Positions 28,761 through 37,575 of a stretch of 64,000 bases of DNA are shown in pieces. A program made the translations under genes and the position numbers. Every line of letters begins with the position of its first letter. The stretch's first letter is position 1. The stretch is from NCBI RefSeq assembly GCF_020805785.1, contig NZ_JAJGZV010000001.1:930001-994000 (forward strand), given 5' to 3'. Source of the DNA: Flavobacterium chungbukense (GTDB taxonomy: Bacteria; Bacteroidota; Bacteroidia; Flavobacteriales; Flavobacteriaceae). The notes beneath the pieces are model-generated. The model ran no database searches. It was not told the DNA's origin and saw only the letters and a list, made by a program, of their open reading frames with translations.

Positions 28761-29699
28761 ATGTATAAAGTGAGATTAATTTTAATTGTGTTTTTTTATG
28801 GTATTACTGTCCAAAGCCAGCAATATCAAATAGACTCATCTTATACAATAAAAAGCACTTACGCTAAATTAATTAAGAAATATCCATTTATTACACTTCC
28901 AGAAATTAAACCAAATTCAGATGTTCACGAAAAGTTCGACTTGGTTTATCATCAGGAAAAAGAAAGAATTTTGCATTTCGATGCATTTATTAATACAAAA
29001 AAGAAAAAGAATCCAGCTGTTTTTATGATTCATGGCGGAGGATGGAGATCTGGAAATAAAAATCAGATGCAGTTTTTAGGCAAAGAAATTGCTTCAAAAG
29101 GATATTCGGCTTTTGCAATAGAATACAGATTATCATTAGAATCAAAATATCCAACAGGTGTTATTGACGTTAAAAATGCCATTAAATTTATAAAAGATAA
29201 TGCTTCAAAATTTAATATCGACCCGAATAAAATTGCTATTCTAGGCTGTTCTTCGGGAGGACAGATGGCAGCTTTAATTGGAACAACAAACAATAACCCG
29301 ATTTTTGAAGATCCAACTTTTAAAAGTAAATCTTCATCAAAAGTAAATGCGATAATTGATGTTGACGGCGTTTTAGCATTCAAACATCCTGAATCTTCAG
29401 AAGGCGACATGGCAGCATTTTGGCTGGGAGGAAAATCAGATGAAATTCCAGAAAATTGGAAACTGGCTTCGGCTTTAAGCCATACCGATAAAAATACACC
29501 TCCAACGTTATTTATCTGCAGCAGTATTCCGAGATTTCACGCAGGACGAGATGATATGATTAAAATTTTAAATGAACATAAAATCTACAATGAAGTACAA
29601 ACAATCTCAGATTCACCGCACTCATTCTGGTTTTATGAACCTTGGTTTGGACGGACAATTTCATATACTGTAAGATTTTTAGATAGAATTTTTAAGTAA
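28761..29699 (+). CDS. Secreted alpha/beta hydrolase, probable pectic carbohydrate esterase
   Basis: This is a 312-residue protein with an N-terminal signal peptide (to about QSQQ, residue 21). It shows the HGGGW oxyanion motif (MIHGGGWRSGN), the nucleophile elbow GCSSGG, the strand SAFAIEYRLS and a late His in SPHSFWFYEP. This is the lipase/esterase fold used by many deacetylases in polysaccharide loci. Its place directly after susD and before three GH105 genes suggests it removes acetyl or methyl groups from imported or surface-bound pectic oligomers. Which ester it cleaves cannot be read from the sequence. Confidence 0.85.
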   Translation: MYKVRLILIVFFYGITVQSQQYQIDSSYTIKSTYAKLIKKYPFITLPEIKPNSDVHEKFDLVYHQEKERILHFDAFINTKKKKNPAVFMIHGGGWRSGNKNQMQFLGKEIASKGYSAFAIEYRLSLESKYPTGVIDVKNAIKFIKDNASKFNIDPNKIAILGCSSGGQMAALIGTTNNNPIFEDPTFKSKSSSKVNAIIDVDGVLAFKHPESSEGDMAAFWLGGKSDEIPENWKLASALSHTDKNTPPTLFICSSIPRFHAGRDDMIKILNEHKIYNEVQTISDSPHSFWFYEPWFGRTISYTVRFLDRIFK

Positions 29700-29766
29700 T
29701 TTAGATTAAAGATGAAGGCAGAAATGATACAACTGCTTGAAAAAATATTAAAAACGAATTAGACTT

Positions 29767-30987
29767 ATGCGTAAATCCTTTTGTATAAACATTAATCTGA
29801 AAATTGTAATTTTCCTGCTGTTGTTTTGTGGTTTTAAAGCGATAGCGCAAAATCAAGCCAGTGAAGAAAATAATGTGATCCCGTACGATTTAAAATGGTC
29901 GGAGAGAACAGCGCTTTCGATCTTAAATAAATATCCTCAAGCTTGGCAACTCGACGGAAATGACAAGCCAAAATGGGATTATAAAATGGGATTTGTATTG
30001 TCTTGTTTTGAAAAATTATATCAAAAAACAAACAATAAAAAATACCTGAATTATATTAAAGATTACGTTGACGGAATGATTGACAGTACTGGAAATATAA
30101 AAAAGTACGATATTAAAGAATACAATATCGATTATCTAAATCCAGGAAAACTGCTTTTTAATTTATACGAAATCACAAAAGATTCACGCTATTTACAGAT
30201 AATAGGAAAGTTAAGAACACAATTAGAAACTCAGCCGAGAACAGCAAGCGGCGGATTTTGGCACAAAGAGATTTATCCAAATCAAATGTGGATTGACGGT
30301 TTGTATATGGCAGAACCTTTTTACACGCAGTTTACTGTTAAATATGAAAAAGGAAAAAGTCTAGACGATATTGCAAAACAGTTTGAATTGGTTCAAAATC
30401 ATATTGTAGATAAAAAAACAGGTTTGGTTTATCATGCTTGGGACGAAAGTAAAGAAATTGCCTGGGCAGATAAACAAACAGGAACTTCCCCTACAGTTTG
30501 GGGACGCGGCATTGGATGGTACATGGTGGCTTTGGTAGAAACATTAGATTATTTTCCGAAATCACATCCAAAATATAAAGTTTTGGCAGGGTATTTAAAA
30601 CAGATAGCAAAGAATGTAAATCAGTATAAAAGTGAATCTGGATTGTGGTATCAAGTTGCAGATAAACCAGAAAAGTTTGGAAATTATGTAGAACCGTCTG
30701 CTTCTGGTATGATTATTTATGCTTTTGCAAAAGGTGCAAACAAGGGGTATTTGCCAGCGAGTTATAAGTCAGTGGCTAAAAAATCTTTTGACAGTTTTAT
30801 AAAAGAGTTTGTAAAAGTGGATAAAAAAGGAGAAATAAATGTTTTGAATGTTTCTTCTAATGTTGGTTTAGGAGGAAAACCTTTTCGTGACGGAACAAAC
30901 GAATATTATCTTACAGCAAAGACAAAAGAAAATGGTGCAATTGGACTTGGATCGTTTTTATTAAGTGCAATCGAATTGAATAAATAA
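29767..30987 (+). CDS. GH105 unsaturated rhamnogalacturonyl/galacturonyl hydrolase, copy 1
   Basis: This is a 406-residue alpha6/alpha6-barrel enzyme of the YteR/YesR type, which cleaves the terminal 4,5-unsaturated uronic acid left by pectin lyases. The N-terminal signal looks like a type I peptide (KAIAQ, cleavage about residue 28). Key segments are KPKWDYKMG, RTASGGFWHKEIYPNQMWID with the likely catalytic Asp177, YHAWDESKEI and the C-terminal GLGGKPFRDGTNEYY. It is the first of three tandem paralogues. The released unsaturated uronate feeds KduI. Confidence 0.93.
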   Translation: MRKSFCININLKIVIFLLLFCGFKAIAQNQASEENNVIPYDLKWSERTALSILNKYPQAWQLDGNDKPKWDYKMGFVLSCFEKLYQKTNNKKYLNYIKDYVDGMIDSTGNIKKYDIKEYNIDYLNPGKLLFNLYEITKDSRYLQIIGKLRTQLETQPRTASGGFWHKEIYPNQMWIDGLYMAEPFYTQFTVKYEKGKSLDDIAKQFELVQNHIVDKKTGLVYHAWDESKEIAWADKQTGTSPTVWGRGIGWYMVALVETLDYFPKSHPKYKVLAGYLKQIAKNVNQYKSESGLWYQVADKPEKFGNYVEPSASGMIIYAFAKGANKGYLPASYKSVAKKSFDSFIKEFVKVDKKGEINVLNVSSNVGLGGKPFRDGTNEYYLTAKTKENGAIGLGSFLLSAIELNK

Positions 30988-31005
30988 CCAGTTGAATTTT
31001 TGAAT

Positions 31006-32217
31006 ATGAATAAAAAGAAAAAATATTTTATTTCTGCCATTTTTATTGGCTGTATGTTTTTTTCATGTTTGAAGATAACAGCGCAGGAAACTTCGAAAAA
31101 CCTAATTATTTCAAAAGATTTAAAATGGTCAGAAAGAATGGCACTTTCGATAATGAAACGTGCTCCCAAAGCATGGCAGATCGATCATAATGACAAACCA
31201 AAATGGGATTATAAATTGGGTTTGATTATGACTGCTTTTGAAAATCTGTATCAAAAAACAAACAATCCAATTTACGGAAGTTATGTTAAAGATTATTACG
31301 ATTCGGTAATCAGCAGTTCAGGAGTAATTACAAATTACAAACTAGAAGATTATAATATCGATTATATTAATGCTGGAAAAACACTTTTTGATCTTTACAA
31401 ACAAACAAAAGACGAAAGATATTTAAATGCAATTCAGCAATTAAGAAAGCAATTAGAAACACATCCAAGAACAAATTCTGGTGGATTTTGGCATAAAAAG
31501 ATTTATCCAAACCAAATGTGGCTTGACGGATTGTACATGGGAACTCCCTTTTACGCAAGATACACAGCTGAGTTTGACGGTGGAAAAGATTTTGACGATA
31601 TTGCTAAACAGTTTGAACAAATACATCTTCATACATTAGATAAAAAAACGGGACTTTTATTTCATGCTTGGGACGAAAGTAAAAAGATGGACTGGGCAGA
31701 TAAAAAAACCGGAACTTCTCCTAACTTTTGGTCGCGATCTATAGGATGGTATATGATGGCTTTAGTTGATGTTCTGGATTATATGCCAAAGGAACATCCT
31801 AAAAGAAAAGAATTAATAGGATATCTAAATGATATTTCAAAAGCTGTAGCAAAATATCAAGATCAATCAGGATTATGGTATCAAGTTACAGATGCAGGTA
31901 AAAAACAAGGTAATTATTTGGAAGCTTCGGGTTCTGAGATGTTTATTTATGCTTTTGCAAAAGGGGCAAAAAATGGATATTTACCAGCTAGTTATAAAAA
32001 ACTTGCCATTAAAGGTTTTGAAGGTGTAATTAAAGATTTGGTAACCGTTGATGACGATGGAGAAATACACATTACTCAAGTCTGCGCCAGTGCTGGATTA
32101 GGGGGAAATCCTTACAGAGACGGTTCGTTTGAATATTATATAAGCGAGAAAATAAAAGTAGATAATTCGCATGGATTAGGACCTTTTATTTTAGCAGCAA
32201 TAGAATTAGAAAAATAA
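31006..32217 (+). CDS. GH105 unsaturated rhamnogalacturonyl/galacturonyl hydrolase, copy 2
   Basis: This is a 403-residue paralogue of the preceding gene with the same motif order: KPKWDYKLG, NSGGFWHKKIYPNQMWLDG (catalytic Asp about 174), FHAWDESKKM and GLGGNPYRDGSFEYY. The start is taken at the ATG at 31006 (MNKKKKYF); a TTG six bases earlier is in frame but less likely. The signal region contains MFFSC, an imperfect lipobox, as well as an ITAQ site, so lipidation is uncertain. It is separated by 18 bp from copy 1 and 22 bp from copy 3. Confidence 0.92.
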   Translation: MNKKKKYFISAIFIGCMFFSCLKITAQETSKNLIISKDLKWSERMALSIMKRAPKAWQIDHNDKPKWDYKLGLIMTAFENLYQKTNNPIYGSYVKDYYDSVISSSGVITNYKLEDYNIDYINAGKTLFDLYKQTKDERYLNAIQQLRKQLETHPRTNSGGFWHKKIYPNQMWLDGLYMGTPFYARYTAEFDGGKDFDDIAKQFEQIHLHTLDKKTGLLFHAWDESKKMDWADKKTGTSPNFWSRSIGWYMMALVDVLDYMPKEHPKRKELIGYLNDISKAVAKYQDQSGLWYQVTDAGKKQGNYLEASGSEMFIYAFAKGAKNGYLPASYKKLAIKGFEGVIKDLVTVDDDGEIHITQVCASAGLGGNPYRDGSFEYYISEKIKVDNSHGLGPFILAAIELEK

Positions 32218-32239
32218 AAGAATTTAAATATATTTTGAA

Positions 32240-33463
32240 ATGAAAAACAGTAGAAAGCAAAGTTATTTGATGTCAGTTTTGATGATCTGTGTTATGACGA
32301 TTACAAGTTGTAAAGTAACTTCTCAGGAACCAGCAAAAAAAGATATTGTAATTGCAAAAAATGCAAAATGGTCTGATAAAATGGCTTTGACATTAATGAA
32401 ACGTCATCCAGAATCCTATATGATCGATGATGCGAAAAAACCAAAGTGGGATTATGTTCACGCTTTAGTATTGCATTCAATTGAAGAATTATACAAAAAA
32501 AATCCAGATCCTAGATACAAAGCCTATGTAAGAAGTTATGTAGATCAATTTGTACAGCCAGACGGAAGCATCACTACGTATGAGTTTGAAAAGTATAATA
32601 TTGATTTGGTTTTACCTGGACGTTTGCTTTTTGATGTTTATGCTTATTCTAAAGAAGAAAAATATTTAAAAGCATTGCAATTAATTAGAAAACAGCTATC
32701 AGAGCAACCAAGAACACAAAGCGGAGGATTTTGGCACAAACAAATTTATCCAAATCAAATGTGGTTGGATGGTTTATATATGGGAGAACCTTTCTATGCT
32801 GAATATACGGCTAAGTTTGAAAATGGAAAAAGCTTCGATGATATTGCTAAACAATTTGAGTTGATTCAGGAAAAAGCAACTGATCCAAAAACAGGATTAT
32901 TGTACCATGGATGGGATGAAAGTAAACAAATGCCGTGGGCAAATAAAGAAACAGGAAATTCACCAAACTTCTGGTCAAGATCTTTAGGCTGGTATGTAAT
33001 GGCTTTGGTTGATGTTTTAGATTACATGCCAAAAGATCATCCAAAAAGAAAAGACTTGATTAAATATTTAAATAACGCTTCAGAAGCTTTACTTAAATTT
33101 CAGGATAAATCTGGATTATGGTATCAAGTTACTGATAAAGCAGGTGAAAAAGATAATTATTTAGAAGCTTCAGGTTCGGCTATGTTTGCGTATGCTTATG
33201 CAAAAGGAGCAAACAAAGGATATTTACCAGCTAAATTTAAAAAAGCAGCAAATAAAGCTTTTGATGGATTAACTACAGTTTTAATCAAAAAAGTTGATGA
33301 AGATGGCGGTATCACTTTAACCAATTGCTGTCAAGTTGCTGGTTTGGGCGGAACTCCTTATCGTGATGGATCTTATGAATATTATGTAAACGAAAGAAAA
33401 AAAGACAACGATCCTAAAGCAACAGGACCTTTTATTTTGGCTGCTATTGAGTTAAATAGATAG
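32240..33463 (+). CDS. GH105 unsaturated rhamnogalacturonyl/galacturonyl hydrolase, copy 3, lipoprotein
   Basis: This is a 407-residue third tandem paralogue. It has a clear lipobox (TITSC, Cys24), unlike copy 1. The catalytic Asp is about residue 177 in NQMWLDGLYMG, with YHGWDESKQM and GLGGTPYRDGSYEYY downstream. In the substrate region it differs from copies 1 and 2: KYNIDLVLPGR where they have NIDYLNPGK or NIDYINAGK, and YVHALVLHS where they have YKMGFVLSC or YKLGLIMTA. This suggests a different substrate preference. Confidence 0.93.
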   Translation: MKNSRKQSYLMSVLMICVMTITSCKVTSQEPAKKDIVIAKNAKWSDKMALTLMKRHPESYMIDDAKKPKWDYVHALVLHSIEELYKKNPDPRYKAYVRSYVDQFVQPDGSITTYEFEKYNIDLVLPGRLLFDVYAYSKEEKYLKALQLIRKQLSEQPRTQSGGFWHKQIYPNQMWLDGLYMGEPFYAEYTAKFENGKSFDDIAKQFELIQEKATDPKTGLLYHGWDESKQMPWANKETGNSPNFWSRSLGWYVMALVDVLDYMPKDHPKRKDLIKYLNNASEALLKFQDKSGLWYQVTDKAGEKDNYLEASGSAMFAYAYAKGANKGYLPAKFKKAANKAFDGLTTVLIKKVDEDGGITLTNCCQVAGLGGTPYRDGSYEYYVNERKKDNDPKATGPFILAAIELNR

Positions 33464-33466
33464 TTT

Positions 33467-33536
33467 TTAATTGTTAATGGTTGATTGTTAATGGTTGATT
33501 GTTAATGGTTAATTGTTAATGGTTAATTGTTGATTG
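33467..33536. repeat. Tandem repeat, 14-bp unit, five copies
   Basis: The unit TTAATTGTTAATGG or TTGATTGTTAATGG is repeated four times, with a fifth degenerate copy (TTAATTGTTGATTG). It begins 4 bp after the stop of GH105 copy 3. There are no spacers, so this is not a CRISPR array. Confidence 0.9.
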
Positions 33537-33556
33537 AGAAAATTAAATACAATCTT

Positions 33557-33656
33557 GTCATTTCGACGAAGGAGAAATCACACTGGTAATTCGACAAAGA
33601 TTGGTGACATTCTTTACAGAGTTTCTAGTGTGATTTCTCCCTTCGGTCGAAAAGAC
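33557..33656. repeat. Long inverted repeat of dispersed Flavobacterium type
   Basis: The left arm (33557-33586) begins GTCATTTCGACGAAGGAG and contains AAATCACACTGG. The right arm (33625-33656) is its near complement, CTAGTGTGATTTCTCCC onward. It lies 30 bp before the GH43 start. The sequence resembles a short intergenic repeat that I recall as common in flavobacterial genomes; it has no coding content. Confidence 0.8.
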
Positions 33657-33686
33657 AAAAACGTTGCGTTTTAAATAAAAATAAAA

Positions 33687-35276
33687 ATGAAAAAAATAAA
33701 AATCATCCTTTTTCTTCTTTGTATTTTTTCTTTTCAGAAGAATGATGCACAAGTTTGGGTGCCTGATAATGGAGATGGAACGTATACCAATCCGATTATT
33801 CATGCCGATTATTCAGATCCAGATGTTGTTCGCGTAGGCGATGATTATTATATGACTGCTTCTTCATTTAATTGCATTCCAGGCTTACCTATTTTGCATT
33901 CAAAAGATTTGGTAAACTGGAAAATTATAGGGCATGCTTTAATAAAACAGCCACCGTTCGAAAATTATGACAAAGTACAGCACGGAAATGGCGTTTGGGC
34001 ACCAAGCATTACTTATCATAAAAATGAATTCTATATCTACTATCCAGATCCTGATTTTGGGATTTATATGATTAAAGCTAAAAAGGCAGAAGGACCTTGG
34101 TCAGATCCTATTTTAGTAAAAGCAGGAAAAGGTTTGATTGATCCTAGTCCGCTTTGGGATACAGATGGTAAAGCTTATTTGGCCCATGCCTTTGCAGGAA
34201 GTCGTGCACAGATTAAAAGTTTGTTGGTAGTCTGCACCATGAACCCAGAAGGAACAGTTGTAAACAACGATGAAGTAATGGTTATTGACGGACATAAAGG
34301 AGAAGAAACAATTGAAGGACCAAAGTTTTACAAACGAAACGGATATTATTACATATTTGCTCCTGCAGGAGGAGTTCCAACAGGATGGCAAACTATTTTA
34401 AGATCAAAAAATGTATTTGGTCCTTATGAAACTAAAAAAGTTCTCGAACAAGGTTCAACAAAAATAAATGGTCCGCATCAAGGTGCTTGGGTTACTACTC
34501 AAACTGGAGAAGACTGGTTTTTTCATTTTCAGGATAGAGGAGCTTATGGACGAATTGTTCATTTACAGCCGATGAAATGGGTAAACGACTGGCCGGTTAT
34601 GGGAGAAGATTTTGATAAAAATGGAATAGGAGAGCCAGTTACCACTTATAAGAAACCTAATGTTGGAAAAAAATATCCGATTGAAGTTCCTGCGACTTCA
34701 GATGAGTTTAGCGAACCAAAATTAGGATTGCAATGGCAATGGCAAGCCAATAAACAAACCAATTTTGGATTTCCGACTAGTTTAGGCTATTTGAATTTGT
34801 TTTGTAATACAACAACAAAAAACATTTTTAATGCTCCTAATTTACTATTGCAAAAATTTCCAGCAGAAGAATTTACAGCAACTACAAAACTCACTTTTAA
34901 TGCAAGATTAAATGGAGAAAGTACAGGTTTAATAATAATGGGCTTAGATTACAGTTATCTGAATTTAAAAAATGAGAATGGAAAATTATATCTAAACCAG
35001 AAAACAGGAACTTTTGATCAAACAGTTTTAGAAACAGAAACCAAACCTGTATTGATAGATCAAAACACTATTTATTTGCGAGTTAATATCACTAAAGGAG
35101 GCATTTGCAATTTCTCATATAGCTTAGATGATAAAAATTACCAAACAATTGGAAAAGATTTTAAGGCTAGAGAAGGAAGATGGATTGGTGCTAAAGTCGG
35201 ACTTTTTGCTTTGGGAGAAATCGTAAAAAATGATTCAGGAAATGTCGAAGTAGATTGGTTTAGAATAGTGAAGTAA
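33687..35276 (+). CDS. Glycoside hydrolase family 43 (arabinofuranosidase/xylosidase type)
   Basis: This is a 529-residue secreted enzyme with a signal peptide (to about NDAQ, residue 22). The five-bladed propeller begins with NPIIHADYSDPDVVRVGDDY, where Asp44 is the likely base. The pKa-modulating Asp is probably in KGLIDPSPLWDTDGK and the acid Glu in TIEGPKFYKRNGYY. A C-terminal beta-sandwich (from about DEFSEPKLGLQWQW, residue 340) is typical of the long GH43 subfamilies. In a pectin locus it would trim arabinose or xylose side chains. Confidence 0.92.
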   Translation: MKKIKIILFLLCIFSFQKNDAQVWVPDNGDGTYTNPIIHADYSDPDVVRVGDDYYMTASSFNCIPGLPILHSKDLVNWKIIGHALIKQPPFENYDKVQHGNGVWAPSITYHKNEFYIYYPDPDFGIYMIKAKKAEGPWSDPILVKAGKGLIDPSPLWDTDGKAYLAHAFAGSRAQIKSLLVVCTMNPEGTVVNNDEVMVIDGHKGEETIEGPKFYKRNGYYYIFAPAGGVPTGWQTILRSKNVFGPYETKKVLEQGSTKINGPHQGAWVTTQTGEDWFFHFQDRGAYGRIVHLQPMKWVNDWPVMGEDFDKNGIGEPVTTYKKPNVGKKYPIEVPATSDEFSEPKLGLQWQWQANKQTNFGFPTSLGYLNLFCNTTTKNIFNAPNLLLQKFPAEEFTATTKLTFNARLNGESTGLIIMGLDYSYLNLKNENGKLYLNQKTGTFDQTVLETETKPVLIDQNTIYLRVNITKGGICNFSYSLDDKNYQTIGKDFKAREGRWIGAKVGLFALGEIVKNDSGNVEVDWFRIVK

Positions 35277-35506
35277 TTATTCCTAAAAACTAAAATTTTC
35301 TTTATTTAAGAAAAAAAACAGCTTTCATAGATTCGATATTTTCAACAAAAATTAAAAATTGATATTCAGATATCTTCGGTTATAGGATAAGCTTTAAAAA
35401 GTATATTTAAATGATTTTTCTTACAAATTAGTTTTTTTGAAATGAATTTTAGAAAAAAGCCCATTCTTAAATTCAAAATTAATTGTCGACTAAAAACAAA
35501 CATAAA

Positions 35507-37507
35507 ATGATTCAATTTAAAAAAATAGCTTTAGTTCTTTTGTTATTTTTAGGAATTTCAATAAACGCCCAAAATACTTACAAAAGATGGCCAGACATTA
35601 TTAGTAAAAATGATGCAGCTTGGTTTGGTTCAGCTGAAGCTAAAAAAATAGCAGAGAATGTTTTGCTTTACCAAAGAAATATTGGAGGTTGGCCAAAGAA
35701 TATTCAGATGCAAGATGAATTGACTGAAAAACAACAAAATGATTTAATTGCGATCAAAAAAACGTCTGCTGAAACTACAACAGATAATGGAGCAACTTGT
35801 CAGGAAATGCTTTTTATGTCAAGAATGTACGCTCAAATAAAAGATGAACGTTATAAGGAATCATTTATAAAAGGATTAAATTATCTGCTTGAAGCGCAAT
35901 ATCCAAACGGCGGATGGCCACAGTTTTATCCGTTAAAAAAAGGATATTATACTCATATTACCTACAATGACGATTCGATGGTTAATATTATGAATGTAAT
36001 AAAAGCCGTTGCAGACGAAACAGAGTATTACAGTGTTAAACCTTCAAAAGATATTGTTGAAAAATGCCAAAAAGCTTTTGATAAAGGAATTGATTGCATT
36101 CTAAAAACCCAATACAAACAAAATGGTGTTTTAACTGCATGGTGTGCTCAGCATGATGAAGTTACTTTGGCACCTGCAAATGCAAGAGCTTTTGAATTGG
36201 TTTCTTTAAGCGGTTATGAATCAGCAAAAATAGTATTGCTTTTAATGTCGATTGAGAAACCGTCAAGAGAAATTGTAACTGCTGTTAAAAGTGCTGTTGA
36301 ATGGTTTGAAAAGACAAAAATCACCAACTTAGAAGAAAAAAGAATCTTAAACGACGCTGGAAAAATTGTAGATAAAAAAATGATTCCAGCAACAAATGCC
36401 AAACCAATCTGGGCAAGATTTATGGATTTGGAAACCAATGAACCTTTCTTTTGTGATCGAGATGGAATAAAAAAGAAATCGATTGACCAAATTGGTGCTG
36501 AAAGAAGAAACGGTTATTCTTGGTATTCAGAAGCACCACAGGAAGTTCTAAAAAGATTTCCAGATTGGGCAGTTAAAAATGGCACTAAAGGCGGAGCTGC
36601 TGAAAAGAAAATAGTTAATTATATTACTGTAGCTCAGGACGGCTCGGGAGATTTTGCTAAAATTCAAGATGCTGTTTATGCAACACCTGCATTTCCTTAT
36701 CAAAAGGTGACAATTTTCATTAAAAATGGAATTTATAATGAAAAAGTGAGAATTCCAGAATGGAATAATAATGTAATTCTGAAAGGTGAAAGCAAAGAAA
36801 ATACCATCATTACTTTTGATGATAATTTCTCAAAAATAGCTTTAGGAAGAAATAGCACTTTTTATACTTACACGCTTTTGGTTGAAGGAGATGATTGTAC
36901 AGTTTCTAATTTGACAGTTAAAAACTCTTCTGGAGAGCGCGGACAAGCGATAGCATTGTCGGTTGTGGGCAATCGTGTAAAAATAACAAACTGTAATTTA
37001 TTAGGAAATCAAGATACTTTATATTTATCTGGAAAAGAGACAAAACAATATTTTAAAGACTGCTACATAGAAGGAACAACTGATTTTATTTTTGGAGGTG
37101 CAACAGCTTTATTTGAGAATTGCATCATTCACAGTATTAAAAGTTCTTATATCACAGCAGCTTCAACACCAGAAGGAACTTTTTTCGGTTTTGTTTTCAA
37201 AAATTGCAAGCTGACTGCAAATCCAGAAGCAAAAGATGTGTATTTAGGAAGACCATGGAGAGTTTATGCAAAGACAGTTTTTATAAATTGTGAAATGGGC
37301 AAACAAATTAAACCAGAGGGTTGGGAAAATTGGTCAAAGCCTGAAGCAGAAAAGAAAGCTTTTTACGCAGAATACAATTGTACAGGTGAAGGTTTTCAGC
37401 CATCTAAAAGAGTAAGCTGGTCACATCAGCTTTCTAAAAAAGAGGTAGGAGAATATTCTATAGAAAATATTCTAAAGGATAAGAATGTTAATTGGTACTC
37501 TAATTAG
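35507..37507 (+). CDS. Pectate lyase (PL10) - pectinesterase (CE8) fusion
   Basis: This is a 666-residue bifunctional enzyme with a signal peptide (to about ISINAQ, residue 22). The ATG at 35507 was chosen; an in-frame TTG at 35483 adds eight residues before the signal. The PL10 domain (about 25-360) shows LYQRNIGGWPKNIQ, TTDNGAT, YPNGGWPQFYP and YNDDSMVN. The CE8 domain (about 370-660) shows VAQDGSGDFAKIQDA, GNQDTLYL (Asp about 503), EGTTDFIFGGA (Asp about 526) and LGRPWRVYA (Arg about 582). It can demethylate homogalacturonan and then cut it, producing the unsaturated ends used by GH105. Both active sites look intact. Confidence 0.95.
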   Translation: MIQFKKIALVLLLFLGISINAQNTYKRWPDIISKNDAAWFGSAEAKKIAENVLLYQRNIGGWPKNIQMQDELTEKQQNDLIAIKKTSAETTTDNGATCQEMLFMSRMYAQIKDERYKESFIKGLNYLLEAQYPNGGWPQFYPLKKGYYTHITYNDDSMVNIMNVIKAVADETEYYSVKPSKDIVEKCQKAFDKGIDCILKTQYKQNGVLTAWCAQHDEVTLAPANARAFELVSLSGYESAKIVLLLMSIEKPSREIVTAVKSAVEWFEKTKITNLEEKRILNDAGKIVDKKMIPATNAKPIWARFMDLETNEPFFCDRDGIKKKSIDQIGAERRNGYSWYSEAPQEVLKRFPDWAVKNGTKGGAAEKKIVNYITVAQDGSGDFAKIQDAVYATPAFPYQKVTIFIKNGIYNEKVRIPEWNNNVILKGESKENTIITFDDNFSKIALGRNSTFYTYTLLVEGDDCTVSNLTVKNSSGERGQAIALSVVGNRVKITNCNLLGNQDTLYLSGKETKQYFKDCYIEGTTDFIFGGATALFENCIIHSIKSSYITAASTPEGTFFGFVFKNCKLTANPEAKDVYLGRPWRVYAKTVFINCEMGKQIKPEGWENWSKPEAEKKAFYAEYNCTGEGFQPSKRVSWSHQLSKKEVGEYSIENILKDKNVNWYSN

Positions 37508-37575
37508 TTTTTAGTTACAGTTATCAGTATAAATTGAAAATGTAAACTTAAATTGAAAACTAAAAAAATAAAAAC

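Noticed and set aside
33467..33536. Possible CRISPR array
   Set aside because: The units are directly adjacent with no spacers and no cas genes are nearby.
35483..35506. Upstream TTG start for the PL10-CE8 gene (similar cases at 31000 and 52246)
   Set aside because: In each case an ATG a few codons later gives a normal signal peptide or a normal family start.
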